Below are positions 1-6,054 of a stretch of DNA of 8,225 nt, one piece after another. The stretch covers positions 1-8,225 of the forward strand of contig JACORX010000257.1 in assembly GCA_016179165.1 (NCBI GenBank), written 5' to 3'. A model generated the notes under the pieces. The model saw nothing but the letters and a program-made list of their open reading frames with translations, had not been told where the DNA came from and did not search any database. Origin of the DNA: Candidatus Rokuibacteriota bacterium. Its GTDB lineage: Bacteria; Methylomirabilota; Methylomirabilia; Rokubacteriales; CSP1-6. How positions within the stretch are numbered: position 1 is the first letter of the stretch; the number at the start of each line of letters is the position of its first letter. Made by a program: the position numbers and the translations under genes.

Positions 1-751
1 CTACGTGGCGCCCCACGCCCCCGCCCGCCAGAACCTGATTCCCCGCTTCACGCCGCCGGTGTGGTTCCAGGGTGGCAATACCGGCTACCTCCTCGGCACC
101 GACCAGGTCGGGCGCGACATCCTGAGCCGCATCATCCACGGCGCGCGCATCTCGCTCATTGTCGGGGTCGCAGCGGTGCTGGTGAGTCTCACAGTCGGCG
201 TCACCCTCGGCCTCCTGAGCGGCTTCCTGCAAGGGCGCGTGGACACGGGGATCATGACGGTGGTGGACGTGACGCTGTCGTTCCCGCAGCTTCTCCTCGC
301 GCTCGCCTTCGTGGCGGCGCTCGGGCCCAGCCTCACCACCATCATCGTGGTGCTCGGGCTGACCGGCTGGGAACGCTACACGCGCGTGGTGCGGGCGGAG
401 GTGCTGGCGCTCCGCGAGAAGGACTTCGTCGAGGCCGCGCGCGCCATGGGGGCGGGCTCCACGCGCCTGCTGCTGCGCCACCTCCTGCCCAACACCTTCT
501 CGTCCATCATCGTGATGTCCACGCTCCAGGTCGCCCAGGCCATCCTGGCGGAGGCGGCGCTGTCCTTCCTCGGCGTGGGCACCGGCAGCGCATATCCCTC
601 GTGGGGCCAGATGTTCGCGCTCGGGCGGGACTTCGTCAGCGTGGCGTGGTGGCTGCCCACGTTTCCGGGGCTGGCCATTCTCCTCACCGTGCTTGCCATC
701 AACCTCGTGGGCGACCGGCTGCGGGACGCCCTCGATCCCCGGGTGCGGTAG
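1..751 (+). CDS. DppC-type ABC transporter permease (5' partial)
   Basis: Inner-membrane permease subunit of a peptide/nickel/opine-type (DppC/OppC, BPD_transp_1) ABC importer, which with a DppB-like partner forms the substrate channel. Counting from the GTG at 5, the family hallmark LGTDQVGRDILSR is at residues 30-42. It is followed by hydrophobic segments near 49-72, 94-118, 165-190 and 218-236. The EAA loop that docks onto the ATPase is EAARAMGAGS at 143-152, with LLPN at 160-163. The C-terminus DRLRDALDPRVR is the usual end of this family. The frame stays open to base 1, and the text before the hallmark (APARQNL..RFTPP) matches the interior of DppC proteins. The GTG at 5 is therefore probably internal, and the real start with the first membrane helix lies outside the window. 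The substrate cannot be told from this subunit. It is probably the distal or penultimate gene of a transporter operon entering from the left, and it converges with the gene at 793. Confidence 0.93.
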   Translation, partial: YVAPHAPARQNLIPRFTPPVWFQGGNTGYLLGTDQVGRDILSRIIHGARISLIVGVAAVLVSLTVGVTLGLLSGFLQGRVDTGIMTVVDVTLSFPQLLLALAFVAALGPSLTTIIVVLGLTGWERYTRVVRAEVLALREKDFVEAARAMGAGSTRLLLRHLLPNTFSSIIVMSTLQVAQAILAEAALSFLGVGTGSAYPSWGQMFALGRDFVSVAWWLPTFPGLAILLTVLAINLVGDRLRDALDPRVR

Positions 752-755
752 GCTT

Positions 756-780
756 GGGGGTGGGGTAGGCTGGGACGGGG
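756..780 (+). other. G-quadruplex-type G-run between convergent genes
   Basis: In the 41-base gap between the permease stop (751) and the racemase-family stop (793), the + strand carries four G-runs of 5, 4, 3 and 4 bases. The loops are of 1, 6 and 2 bases (GGGGG-T-GGGG-TAGGCT-GGG-AC-GGGG). This satisfies the standard G3+N1-7 quadruplex pattern. It also includes an imperfect direct repeat (GGTAGGCT.GGG, beginning near 747 and 765). No hairpin with a T-tract was seen here, so no classical intrinsic terminator can be called for either convergent transcript. Whether the G-run folds or affects termination is inference. Confidence 0.5.
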
Positions 781-792
781 TGAGCGAAGAAG

Positions 793-1521
793 TTAGGCGG
801 GTCGGGGCGGCAGGCCCTGGCTCACGGCGTCGTGGACCATCCGCACGAGCGTCGTGATGTCGAAGACCGGCAGACCCGTGGCGGCTTGAATGTCCGCGCG
901 GTACGGCGGCATGTTGGTGCACTCGAGCACGATCGCGCCGATCTCCGGGTGGGCTTTGAGCATACGCCGGACCACCGTCAGGTGCTCCTGTCGGGCCGCC
1001 TCGACGTCGAGCTCCATCTGATCGTCGAGGAGCACGCGGGTGAACTCCTTCTCCGTCTCCATGCCCGACACCACGGTCTGGATGTCATTGCGGATCCCGG
1101 CGCCGGTGAAGTGCTCGGGACGAAGCGAGGACGCGTCGACGGTCATGATGCCCACGGCCTTGCCCGGCGGCAGCATCCGGTGCACGAGTGGCACCAGCAT
1201 GAGGCTCGACGTGAACACGGGGATGGAGACCGACGCCGCCACCTCGGCCTGGAACTTGGCGAGGAATCCGCAGTTGGTGGTGACGGCACGGACCCCCTCG
1301 CGCTCGAGAGCCCGGGCGCCCTCAATGAACGCCGGGAGCAGCGCCTGCTGGCCGTGGCGCACGACCCGGTCGGGCGATGCGCCGGTCACGCGGTGGTAGA
1401 GGACGGGAAAGTCGAAGGTCGCCGCATTGCCCATGTCGCCCGGAATCCTCGGGAACTGGGTGTCCAGCATGAGGATACCGACGGAGAAGCCGAAGAAGTT
1501 CTGCCCACCTTTGACTTTCAC
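793..1521 (-). CDS. Aspartate/glutamate racemase family protein
   Basis: 242-residue member of the Asp/Glu racemase superfamily (two-domain, PLP-independent, two-cysteine racemases and isomerases). The two catalytic-type cysteines are present in good context: C84 in TTNCGF (81-86) and C201 in LECTNMPPY (199-207). The N-terminus carries GILMLDTQFPRIPGDMGN (15-32), typical of a subfamily usually annotated only as 'aspartate/glutamate racemase family protein', whose substrate is not known to me. The length is normal for the superfamily. The start is a GTG; the reading frame is open about 40 bases further up, to a TGA, but offers no other common start codon. The next methionine (residue 18) lies inside the conserved motif. 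No Shine-Dalgarno is visible, and the GTG is the last codon-sized piece of a 19-base tandem repeat. It is last in the minus-strand train, 40 bases after the SirB1-like gene, and convergent with a peptide-type permease. Racemase, decarboxylase or maleate/hydantoin-type activity are all possible. Confidence 0.87.
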   Translation of the reverse strand: MKVKGGQNFFGFSVGILMLDTQFPRIPGDMGNAATFDFPVLYHRVTGASPDRVVRHGQQALLPAFIEGARALEREGVRAVTTNCGFLAKFQAEVAASVSIPVFTSSLMLVPLVHRMLPPGKAVGIMTVDASSLRPEHFTGAGIRNDIQTVVSGMETEKEFTRVLLDDQMELDVEAARQEHLTVVRRMLKAHPEIGAIVLECTNMPPYRADIQAATGLPVFDITTLVRMVHDAVSQGLPPRPA

Positions 1522-1575
1522 GGGTAGTTCAATTTGGCACGGGTAGTTTAATTGGGCACGGCTAGTTCAACTGGG
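1519..1575 (-). repeat. Three tandem 19-base repeats at a gene junction
   Basis: Three head-to-tail units are seen at 1575-1557, 1556-1538 and 1537-1519. Read on the minus strand they are CCCAGTTGAACTAGCCGTG, CCCAATTAAACTACCCGTG and CCAAATTGAACTACCCGTG. They differ from one another at three to four of 19 positions. The first unit encodes the end of the SirB1-like protein (the codons of AQLN and its TAG stop). The third unit ends in the GTG start of the racemase-family gene. Because 19 is not a multiple of three, each unit shifts the frame by one. Each unit has a stop triplet near its middle and ends in GTG. The pattern looks like duplication of the 3' end of the upstream gene by slippage, followed by divergence. 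Confidence 0.85.
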
Positions 1576-2395
1576 CGAGCTTCTGGCGCGCCTTCCGCAA
1601 ACGGCCTTGCACGGCGTCGTGGTCCGCGGCGTTGGGGAATTCCGTCAGGTAGCGCTCCCAGTCCACGAGCCCGCGCCGGATCTCACCCAGGTTGGTCCAC
1701 GCGAGACCGCGGTCGCGCCACTCTCCCGCAGCCTTGGGGTCGAGGACGAGAAGCCTGTCGATGACGCCGACGACGCGGTCCCACGCCTCACGCTGCCAGT
1801 AGATGCCCTTGAGGTTGGCGAGCATGCGCGCGAGGAATTGTCGCCGGGTCACGGCCGCAAAGTGCTCAGGCTTGAGCGCCACCTTTCGCCCCAGCGCGCG
1901 TCCCACCAGCTTCTCGCACGCCTCAGGCGTCAGCAGCCCGCCCGCGTTGAAGGGGTCGAGAAGAATCTGCGAGTCGCCGAACCGTGCCCCAGCGATGAAA
2001 TGGCCCGGCAGCCCTATGCCCTCGACAGCGAGCCCGAGGCGCTTGCCGACTTCCATCAGCACGAGACTCAGGGTGATCGGGTTGCCCTGCCGCCGATCGA
2101 GGACGTCGTTGAGGAAACTGTTGCGAGGGTCATAGTAGTCCTCGCGGTTGCCCGCAAAACCCTGTTCCACGAAGAGATACTCGCGCAGGCGGTGAAGGCG
2201 CCCGAGGGGATCGGTCGAGCGGCGCGGCCCATCCACGCAGCGCGCAAGCCCGTCCAGCCGCTCGACATACGCGTCCACCTCCAGCGTGGGGTACTCCCAG
2301 CGGGCGATGGCCAGCGCTGCCCTCGCCAGGTCGACGCGGTCGTCGGGCCCCCCGGTAAGCTGGGCGAACTCGCGAAGAGGGGGATCGGCGATCAT
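1562..2395 (-). CDS. SirB1-family transglutaminase-like protein with TPR tail
   Basis: 277-residue cytoplasmic protein of the SirB1/YchA type (Transglut_core2 followed by TPR-like helices). The core motif RRQGNPITLSLVLMEVGKRL lies at 101-120, followed by GLPGHF (128-133) and LLDPFN (145-150), which supply the His and Asp of a transglutaminase-like fold. The position where transglutaminase-fold enzymes carry a catalytic Cys is Pro107 (GNPIT), so peptidase or transferase activity is doubtful. The TPR-like region is at about 196-255 (YWQREAWDRVVGVIDRLLVLDP). The start was set at the ATG at 2395, not at the longer open frame reaching 2485. This ATG overlaps the stop of the upstream receiver-like gene (TGATG), and family similarity begins there. 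The role is unknown: E. coli YchA sits in the prfA-prmC operon, but no release-factor gene is seen here. The 3' end lies within a triplicated 19-base repeat. Confidence 0.88.
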   Translation of the reverse strand: MIADPPLREFAQLTGGPDDRVDLARAALAIARWEYPTLEVDAYVERLDGLARCVDGPRRSTDPLGRLHRLREYLFVEQGFAGNREDYYDPRNSFLNDVLDRRQGNPITLSLVLMEVGKRLGLAVEGIGLPGHFIAGARFGDSQILLDPFNAGGLLTPEACEKLVGRALGRKVALKPEHFAAVTRRQFLARMLANLKGIYWQREAWDRVVGVIDRLLVLDPKAAGEWRDRGLAWTNLGEIRRGLVDWERYLTEFPNAADHDAVQGRLRKARQKLAQLN

Positions 2396-2775
2396 CAACA
2401 GCCCGGAGCGTGGTGGATGCCGGCGGTCTTGAGCAGCTCCGGGAGCTCTTGGGTCAGCGTTTCCTTCGTGACGACGCGCGTGCACCGTGGATGGTACGGC
2501 TGCGTCTCGCGGGCAAGGACGTGGGTCGTGAAGCCCAGGACCGGCGGGCGCGGCGCCGCGCCGTCGAGGGCGGCGAAGAAGCGCTCGTAGTCCCAGCCGC
2601 CGGTTGTCAGGTCCCCAGTCGTCAGATCAATGATCACCAGGTCAGGGGCCCCGGCGAGCGCCGCCGTCAGCTCCTCCGGGGTCCGGGCGAAGGCGAGCGG
2701 GGTACCGACCATGCGTGCCGTTTCCTTGATACGCGCGACGAAGAACAGATCCTTGACGACCGCGACGGCCCTAAT
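2395..2775 (-). CDS. Degenerate receiver-like small protein, probable ATT start
   Basis: 126-residue stand-alone protein with the outline of a response-regulator receiver domain (CheY-like fold) and no output domain. Beta 1 is AVAVVKDLFF (3-12), a helix follows to about 23, beta 3 with a candidate phospho-Asp is DLVIIDL (45-51, D50), and beta 4 is PVLGFTTHV (78-86, T83 at the usual Ser/Thr site). VVTK (101-104) gives a Lys at the usual switch position. The acidic pair normally at the end of beta 1 is reduced to K8-D9, so phosphorylation is doubtful. The first ATG (2712) would remove beta 1 and most of helix 1. In the same frame, no ATG, GTG or TTG lies between the deformylase stop and that ATG, but an ATT at 2775-2773 sits 7 bases after AGGAG and gives a natural N-terminus (M)RAVAVV. 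It overlaps the def stop by 5 bases and shares TGATG with the SirB1-like gene. The function is unknown. Confidence 0.72.
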   Translation of the reverse strand: MRAVAVVKDLFFVARIKETARMVGTPLAFARTPEELTAALAGAPDLVIIDLTTGDLTTGGWDYERFFAALDGAAPRPPVLGFTTHVLARETQPYHPRCTRVVTKETLTQELPELLKTAGIHHAPGC

Positions 2776-3319
2776 CGTCCTGCTCCTGGACGCCCAGCCA
2801 GTGCTTGTTCCACTCGGCGAGATGGGTCAGCGTCGAGAGGTCGCGCATGCGGTCCAGGTAGACCATGCCGTGGAGGTGGTCGGTCTCGTGCTGGATGACG
2901 CGGGCGAAGAATTCCTTCGCCTCGCCTTCGATGCGGCGTCCCTCGCGGTCATAGGCGTCGAGTCGCGTCGCGGTGTACCGCGGCACCATCCCGCGCATGT
3001 CGGGCACGGAGAGGCAGCCTTCCCAACCGTCCTCCATCTCCTCGGACAAGGGGCTCAGGACTGGATTGATGAGGACGGTCAGCGGGATGCCAGGAGCCTC
3101 CGGATAGCGCGGGTTCTTGTTGACCTCGATCACGCAGATCTGCTTGAGAACGTGCACCTGCGGGGCGGCGAGGCCGGCGCCGTTGTACTCGCGCATCGTT
3201 TCGACCATGTCGTCGATGAGGCGCTGGGTCTCGGGCGACCGGATCTCGTCGGCGGGTACCGGCAGCGCGTTCTGCCTCAGTACGGGGTGCCCCAGGCGCG
3301 CAACCTTCAGGATCGCCAT
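2771..3319 (-). CDS. def: Peptide deformylase
   Basis: 182-residue peptide deformylase, the Fe(II)/Zn metalloenzyme that removes the N-formyl group from nascent proteins at the ribosome. All three family motifs are intact: GAGLAAPQ (47-54), EGCLSVP (100-106, metal ligand C102) and QHETDHLHG (143-151, metal ligands H144 and H148, catalytic E145). The length is normal for bacterial PDF. The ATG at 3319 was chosen because the protein then opens with MAILKVARLGHPVLR, the standard start of the family. The longer open frame to 3487 runs over the 3' end of the LOG-family gene and has no PDF character. It lies 97 bases after that gene, so it may have its own promoter, although none is convincing. Its last codons hold the Shine-Dalgarno of the next gene. 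The usual partner fmt (methionyl-tRNA formyltransferase) is not adjacent in this window. Confidence 0.97.
   Translation of the reverse strand: MAILKVARLGHPVLRQNALPVPADEIRSPETQRLIDDMVETMREYNGAGLAAPQVHVLKQICVIEVNKNPRYPEAPGIPLTVLINPVLSPLSEEMEDGWEGCLSVPDMRGMVPRYTATRLDAYDREGRRIEGEAKEFFARVIQHETDHLHGMVYLDRMRDLSTLTHLAEWNKHWLGVQEQDD
2773..2787 (-). promoter_or_regulatory. Shine-Dalgarno AGGAG plus ATT initiation site
   Basis: On the minus strand AGGAG (2787-2783) is followed by 7 bases and then ATT (2775-2773), ideal spacing for initiation. The element lies inside the last codons of def, whose TAG stop (2773-2771) overlaps the ATT. This site decides the start of the receiver-like gene, because no ordinary start codon occurs upstream of its conserved first beta strand. 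ATT starts are rare but established, for example infC and pcnB of E. coli. A base-call or assembly error turning an ordinary start into ATT is the alternative. Confidence 0.6.
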
Positions 3320-3416
3320 GTCATGGACCGTCTGCCACAGAAGTGTAACACGACTCCGCTGCCCTTCCCGGAAGCCCAGGAAGTAGACGGTGGAAAGGGT
3401 CCGGCCGACGGGAAAA

Positions 3417-3992
3417 CTACCGCGTCCACTTGAACCCGTATCGGTGCGGCTCGTACCCTTCGAGGTACCGGAGCAGCGCGTCCACATCGGGAGCAGGATA
3501 CCAGAGGTCGAGGAACTCGGGCTTGATGAAGCCCTCGTCTATCCCACGCTGGAACTGGGCCCACAGCGGGTCGAAGAAGCCGTCGAGGTCCAGCACGGCC
3601 ACGGGCTTTCGATGGTAGCCGAGCTGCTTGAGCGTCAGCGCCTCCAGCACCTCCTCCATGGTCCCGAGCCCTCCGGGCAGCGCCACGAAGGCATCGCCCC
3701 GCTCGTCCATGATCGCCTTCCGGTCTCTCAACCCGTCCGTGACGACCAGCTCGCTGACCTGCGTCTCCCCCACACCCAGGTCGAGCAGCGCGCGCGGGAT
3801 GACCCCGGTGACGTGGCCGCCCTGTCCGAGCGCTGCACGCGCCAGCGCGCCCATGAGCCCGACGCCCCCGCCGCCGTAGATGAGCCGCCACTTCCGCTTC
3901 GCGAGCTTCTGACCCAGCTCCACCGCGGCGTCGAAGTACTTCGGATCCACCGCGTCGCTCGAGCCGCAGAACACCGTGACGGAGCCGATCAC
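3417..3992 (-). CDS. LOG-family nucleotide 5'-monophosphate phosphoribohydrolase
   Basis: 191-residue protein of the LOG ('lonely guy', lysine-decarboxylase-like, TIGR00730) family. These enzymes cleave ribose 5-phosphate from nucleoside monophosphates; plant and some bacterial members release active cytokinins, while others act in purine or pyrimidine salvage. The Rossmann-type loop GGGGVGLMG is at 40-48. The signature PGGLGTMEE is at 106-114, and the conserved basic stretch LRDRKAIM is at 88-95, supplying the Arg/Lys near the active site. The length is typical. The start is the GTG at 3992, which overlaps the chrA stop in GTGA; a GGAG lies 9 bases upstream. The frame is open much further, to 5228, but that stretch is a shadow of chrA and the end of queG, not a fusion. 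The real substrate (cytokinin nucleotide or general NMP) cannot be decided from sequence. Confidence 0.93.
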   Translation of the reverse strand: MIGSVTVFCGSSDAVDPKYFDAAVELGQKLAKRKWRLIYGGGGVGLMGALARAALGQGGHVTGVIPRALLDLGVGETQVSELVVTDGLRDRKAIMDERGDAFVALPGGLGTMEEVLEALTLKQLGYHRKPVAVLDLDGFFDPLWAQFQRGIDEGFIKPEFLDLWYPAPDVDALLRYLEGYEPHRYGFKWTR

Positions 3993-5107
3993 CCGACGAG
4001 GCTCCAGAGCCAGCCGACAGCGCCCGCCGCCAGCACCAGCCACACGGTGTCGACCTTGAAGCGCCACAGGATGCCGACCGACGCCAGCCCAACGATGGCT
4101 GTGAACGGAGAGACCACCGCGCTCCGCGCCAGCGGGATGGTCGCCGCCACGATGGCGCCGACGACTGACGCGTTCACGCCGGCCAGGAAGTTCTTCATCC
4201 ACGACAGGTGCTTGAAGCGGTTCATGAGCGGCACGGCGACCAGGACCACGGCGAAAGCCGGCGCGAAGACGCCCAGCGCCGCCACGATCGAGCCGCCGAG
4301 GCCCCCCGCCTGGTAGCCGACGAAGACCGAGAGGTTGACGATGGGGCCCGGCGTCATCTGGCCGAGGGCCAGCCCGTCGAGGAAGACGCGGTCCGACATC
4401 CAGCCGAAGTGCCGGACGGCTTCGCCGCGCACCACCGGGATGATGACGTAGCCGCCGCCGTAGACGAGCGCGCCCATCTTGATCCAGAGCCAGGCCAGCC
4501 GCGCGTAGACCTCGGGGGCAGCCGTCACAAGCGCGGGCATCACCCACGCCCGGGCCGTGGCGCCCCCTGCGGTCAGCGGTCTCAGGACGGCGGCCGTCGC
4601 GCCGCACAGGATCAGCGTGAGCGCCGTATCGAGGCGGAGCCACGCCGTCAGTACGAAGCCCGCCGCGCACAGCAGGGCCACATCGAGCCGCGTCACCGCG
4701 GAGCGCCCGAGGCGCCAAGCCGAGAAGAGGATGACCGCAACAACCGTGGGCGCGATGCCGGCGAAGACCGGGCCCAGGACCGGCAGCGCGCCCCAGCGCT
4801 CGTAGAGGAGCGTGAAGGCGAGCATCACGCAGAAGCCGGGCAAGATGAAGGCGGCGCCGCCGATGAGAGCCCCGGGTAGCCCGCCGCGGGCATGGCAGAT
4901 GAGCACGCCCAGCTGGGTCGAGGCCGGCCCCGGCAGCATCTGGCACAGCGCCAGCCCGTCGAGAAACTCCTGCTTGCTGAGCCAGCGCCGACGCTCGACC
5001 ACCTCGGTCTCCAGCATGGCGATGTGGACGAGCGGGCCGCCAAAGCCGGCGAATCCCAGACGCAGGAAGAGGCGGACCAGGGCGCCGAGGGAGCGTGGGC
5101 CGCTCAC
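3989..5107 (-). CDS. chrA: Chromate transporter, two-domain ChrA type
   Basis: 372-residue inner-membrane protein of the CHR (chromate ion transporter) family, the long two-domain form. Domain 1 (about 10-175) has GFGGPLVHIAMLE (21-33) and LCQMLPGPASTQLG (54-67). Domain 2 (about 205-370) repeats the pattern with YGGGYVIIP (216-224) and LGQMTPGPI (248-256). Many hydrophobic segments (for example 79-101, 111-132, 142-177, 270-296 and 310-328) fit 10 or so membrane helices. Characterised members expel chromate, and many others have no tested substrate. The GTG start at 5107 overlaps the queG stop in GTGA, so translation is probably coupled; the end overlaps the LOG gene in the same way. There is no chrB, chrF or sulfate gene beside it, so a chromate-resistance role is not supported by context and another anion is possible. 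Confidence 0.93.
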   Translation of the reverse strand: MSGPRSLGALVRLFLRLGFAGFGGPLVHIAMLETEVVERRRWLSKQEFLDGLALCQMLPGPASTQLGVLICHARGGLPGALIGGAAFILPGFCVMLAFTLLYERWGALPVLGPVFAGIAPTVVAVILFSAWRLGRSAVTRLDVALLCAAGFVLTAWLRLDTALTLILCGATAAVLRPLTAGGATARAWVMPALVTAAPEVYARLAWLWIKMGALVYGGGYVIIPVVRGEAVRHFGWMSDRVFLDGLALGQMTPGPIVNLSVFVGYQAGGLGGSIVAALGVFAPAFAVVLVAVPLMNRFKHLSWMKNFLAGVNASVVGAIVAATIPLARSAVVSPFTAIVGLASVGILWRFKVDTVWLVLAAGAVGWLWSLVG

Positions 5108-6054
5108 GCGGATGGGTCGCCGCCGGCAGCAGCGGCATTCTCTCGGGCAATCGCGGCATTGCGGCGGAGCCCAGCGGGTTTGGAGCGCAGCAGCGCCGCG
5201 CCGGCGAAGCGCGCGCGGATCTCGTCATCGCTCATGGCGGCGACGCGCCCGGCACCCGGATACGGCGCCGACGGCAGGAAGGCGCCCTCGCGAGTCACGG
5301 GCGACTTCCGGTTCCACGGGCAGACGTTCTGGCAGACGTCGCAGCCAAACTCCCACGGGCCGAGCACGCCCTCGAGCGCCGGGTCGATAGAACCGCGGTG
5401 CTCGATCGTCAGATACGAAATGCAGCGTCGCGCGTCGAGGACATACGGCGCGACGAACGCCCCCGTCGGGCAGGCGTCGAGGCAGGCGCGGCAGGCGCCG
5501 CACCGGTCGTGGAGCGGCTCGTCGAACTCGAGGGCGGCCGTCGTCAGCAGCACGCCGATCAGAAACCACGAGCCCAGGTCCGGGTGGAGCAGCATGGTGT
5601 TCTTGCCGACCCAGCCCAGCCCCGCTCGCGCGGCGAGATCACGCTCGAGGACGGGGCCCGTGTCGACGTATACCTTGCTGACGGCGCCGCAGGCTAGAGC
5701 CAGATGCGCGCCGAGCGCGGCGAGCCGGGGCGTCATCACGTCGTGGTAGTCGCGCCCCCACGCGTAGCGCGCCACGGGCGCCCACGAGGGATCGGGCGCG
5801 GGCTCGCCCTGGTAGTAGTTGAGCGCCACGCAGACGACCGAGCGGGCGCCCTGCAGGACCCGCGCGGGCTCCAGGCGCTCGCCGAGACGGCGCTCGATGT
5901 AGCCCATCGTGCCGGCATAGCCGGCCTCGATCCACCGCCGAAGCGCGTCGCCGTGCTCCGGCGCCGAGGCAGGCCCTATCGCGACGCGATCGAAGCCCAG
6001 CTCGAGGGCGCGCGCCTTGACCGACTCGGTCAGCGCGACCGACGCGAGGGTCAC
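5104..6054 (-). CDS. queG: Epoxyqueuosine reductase QueG
   Basis: 316-residue cytoplasmic enzyme for the last step of queuosine synthesis, reduction of epoxyqueuosine to queuosine in the wobble position of tRNAs with GUN anticodons, using cobalamin and two [4Fe-4S] clusters. The N-terminal cobalamin-binding domain includes LNYYQGEP (78-85) and YVDTGPVLER (129-138), with the candidate catalytic Asp at D134 by analogy to the DTxP.(L)ER region. GLGWVGKNTML is at 146-156. The ferredoxin-like domain has CGACRACLDACP (185-196) with C211, and CDVCQNVCPWN (238-248). The C-terminus is short: only LRRNAAIARENAA (296-308) remains of the HEAT-like part, so the protein is shorter than E. coli QueG (about 379 residues). 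The start is the GTG at 6054, overlapping the methyltransferase stop in GTGA. The longer frame to 6153 is overlap with that gene. Confidence 0.96.
   Translation of the reverse strand: MTLASVALTESVKARALELGFDRVAIGPASAPEHGDALRRWIEAGYAGTMGYIERRLGERLEPARVLQGARSVVCVALNYYQGEPAPDPSWAPVARYAWGRDYHDVMTPRLAALGAHLALACGAVSKVYVDTGPVLERDLAARAGLGWVGKNTMLLHPDLGSWFLIGVLLTTAALEFDEPLHDRCGACRACLDACPTGAFVAPYVLDARRCISYLTIEHRGSIDPALEGVLGPWEFGCDVCQNVCPWNRKSPVTREGAFLPSAPYPGAGRVAAMSDDEIRARFAGAALLRSKPAGLRRNAAIARENAAAAGGDPSA

Noticed and set aside
1607..2590. Long + strand open frame opposite the SirB1-like and receiver-like genes
   Set aside because: Its composition is typical of antisense shadows in high-GC DNA (Arg, His, Pro, Asp rich), it has no family motif, and it runs across two real genes on the other strand.
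2710..2748. ATG at 2712 or an in-frame CTG near 2746 as start of the receiver-like gene
   Set aside because: Both would delete conserved beta 1 residues (AVAVVKDLFF), and neither has a Shine-Dalgarno as good as the AGGAG before the ATT.
3362..3399. Inverted repeat (CCCTTTCC and GGGAAGGG on the minus strand) with a TACACT box nearby, possible terminator or promoter before def
   Set aside because: The loop is 22 bases, there is no T-tract after the stem, and no -35 box at proper spacing from TACACT. It is not strong enough to call either element.
3320..3487. N-terminal extension of peptide deformylase
   Set aside because: The extension overlaps the LOG gene and carries no PDF features; the family start MAILKVARLGHPVLR begins at 3319.
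3417..5228. A 603-residue minus-strand open frame that could be read as a large fusion ending in a LOG domain
   Set aside because: Only the last 191 residues look like protein (LOG family). The upstream part is Arg/Pro/Ala-rich shadow of chrA and the end of queG, and the GTG at 3992 overlaps the chrA stop.
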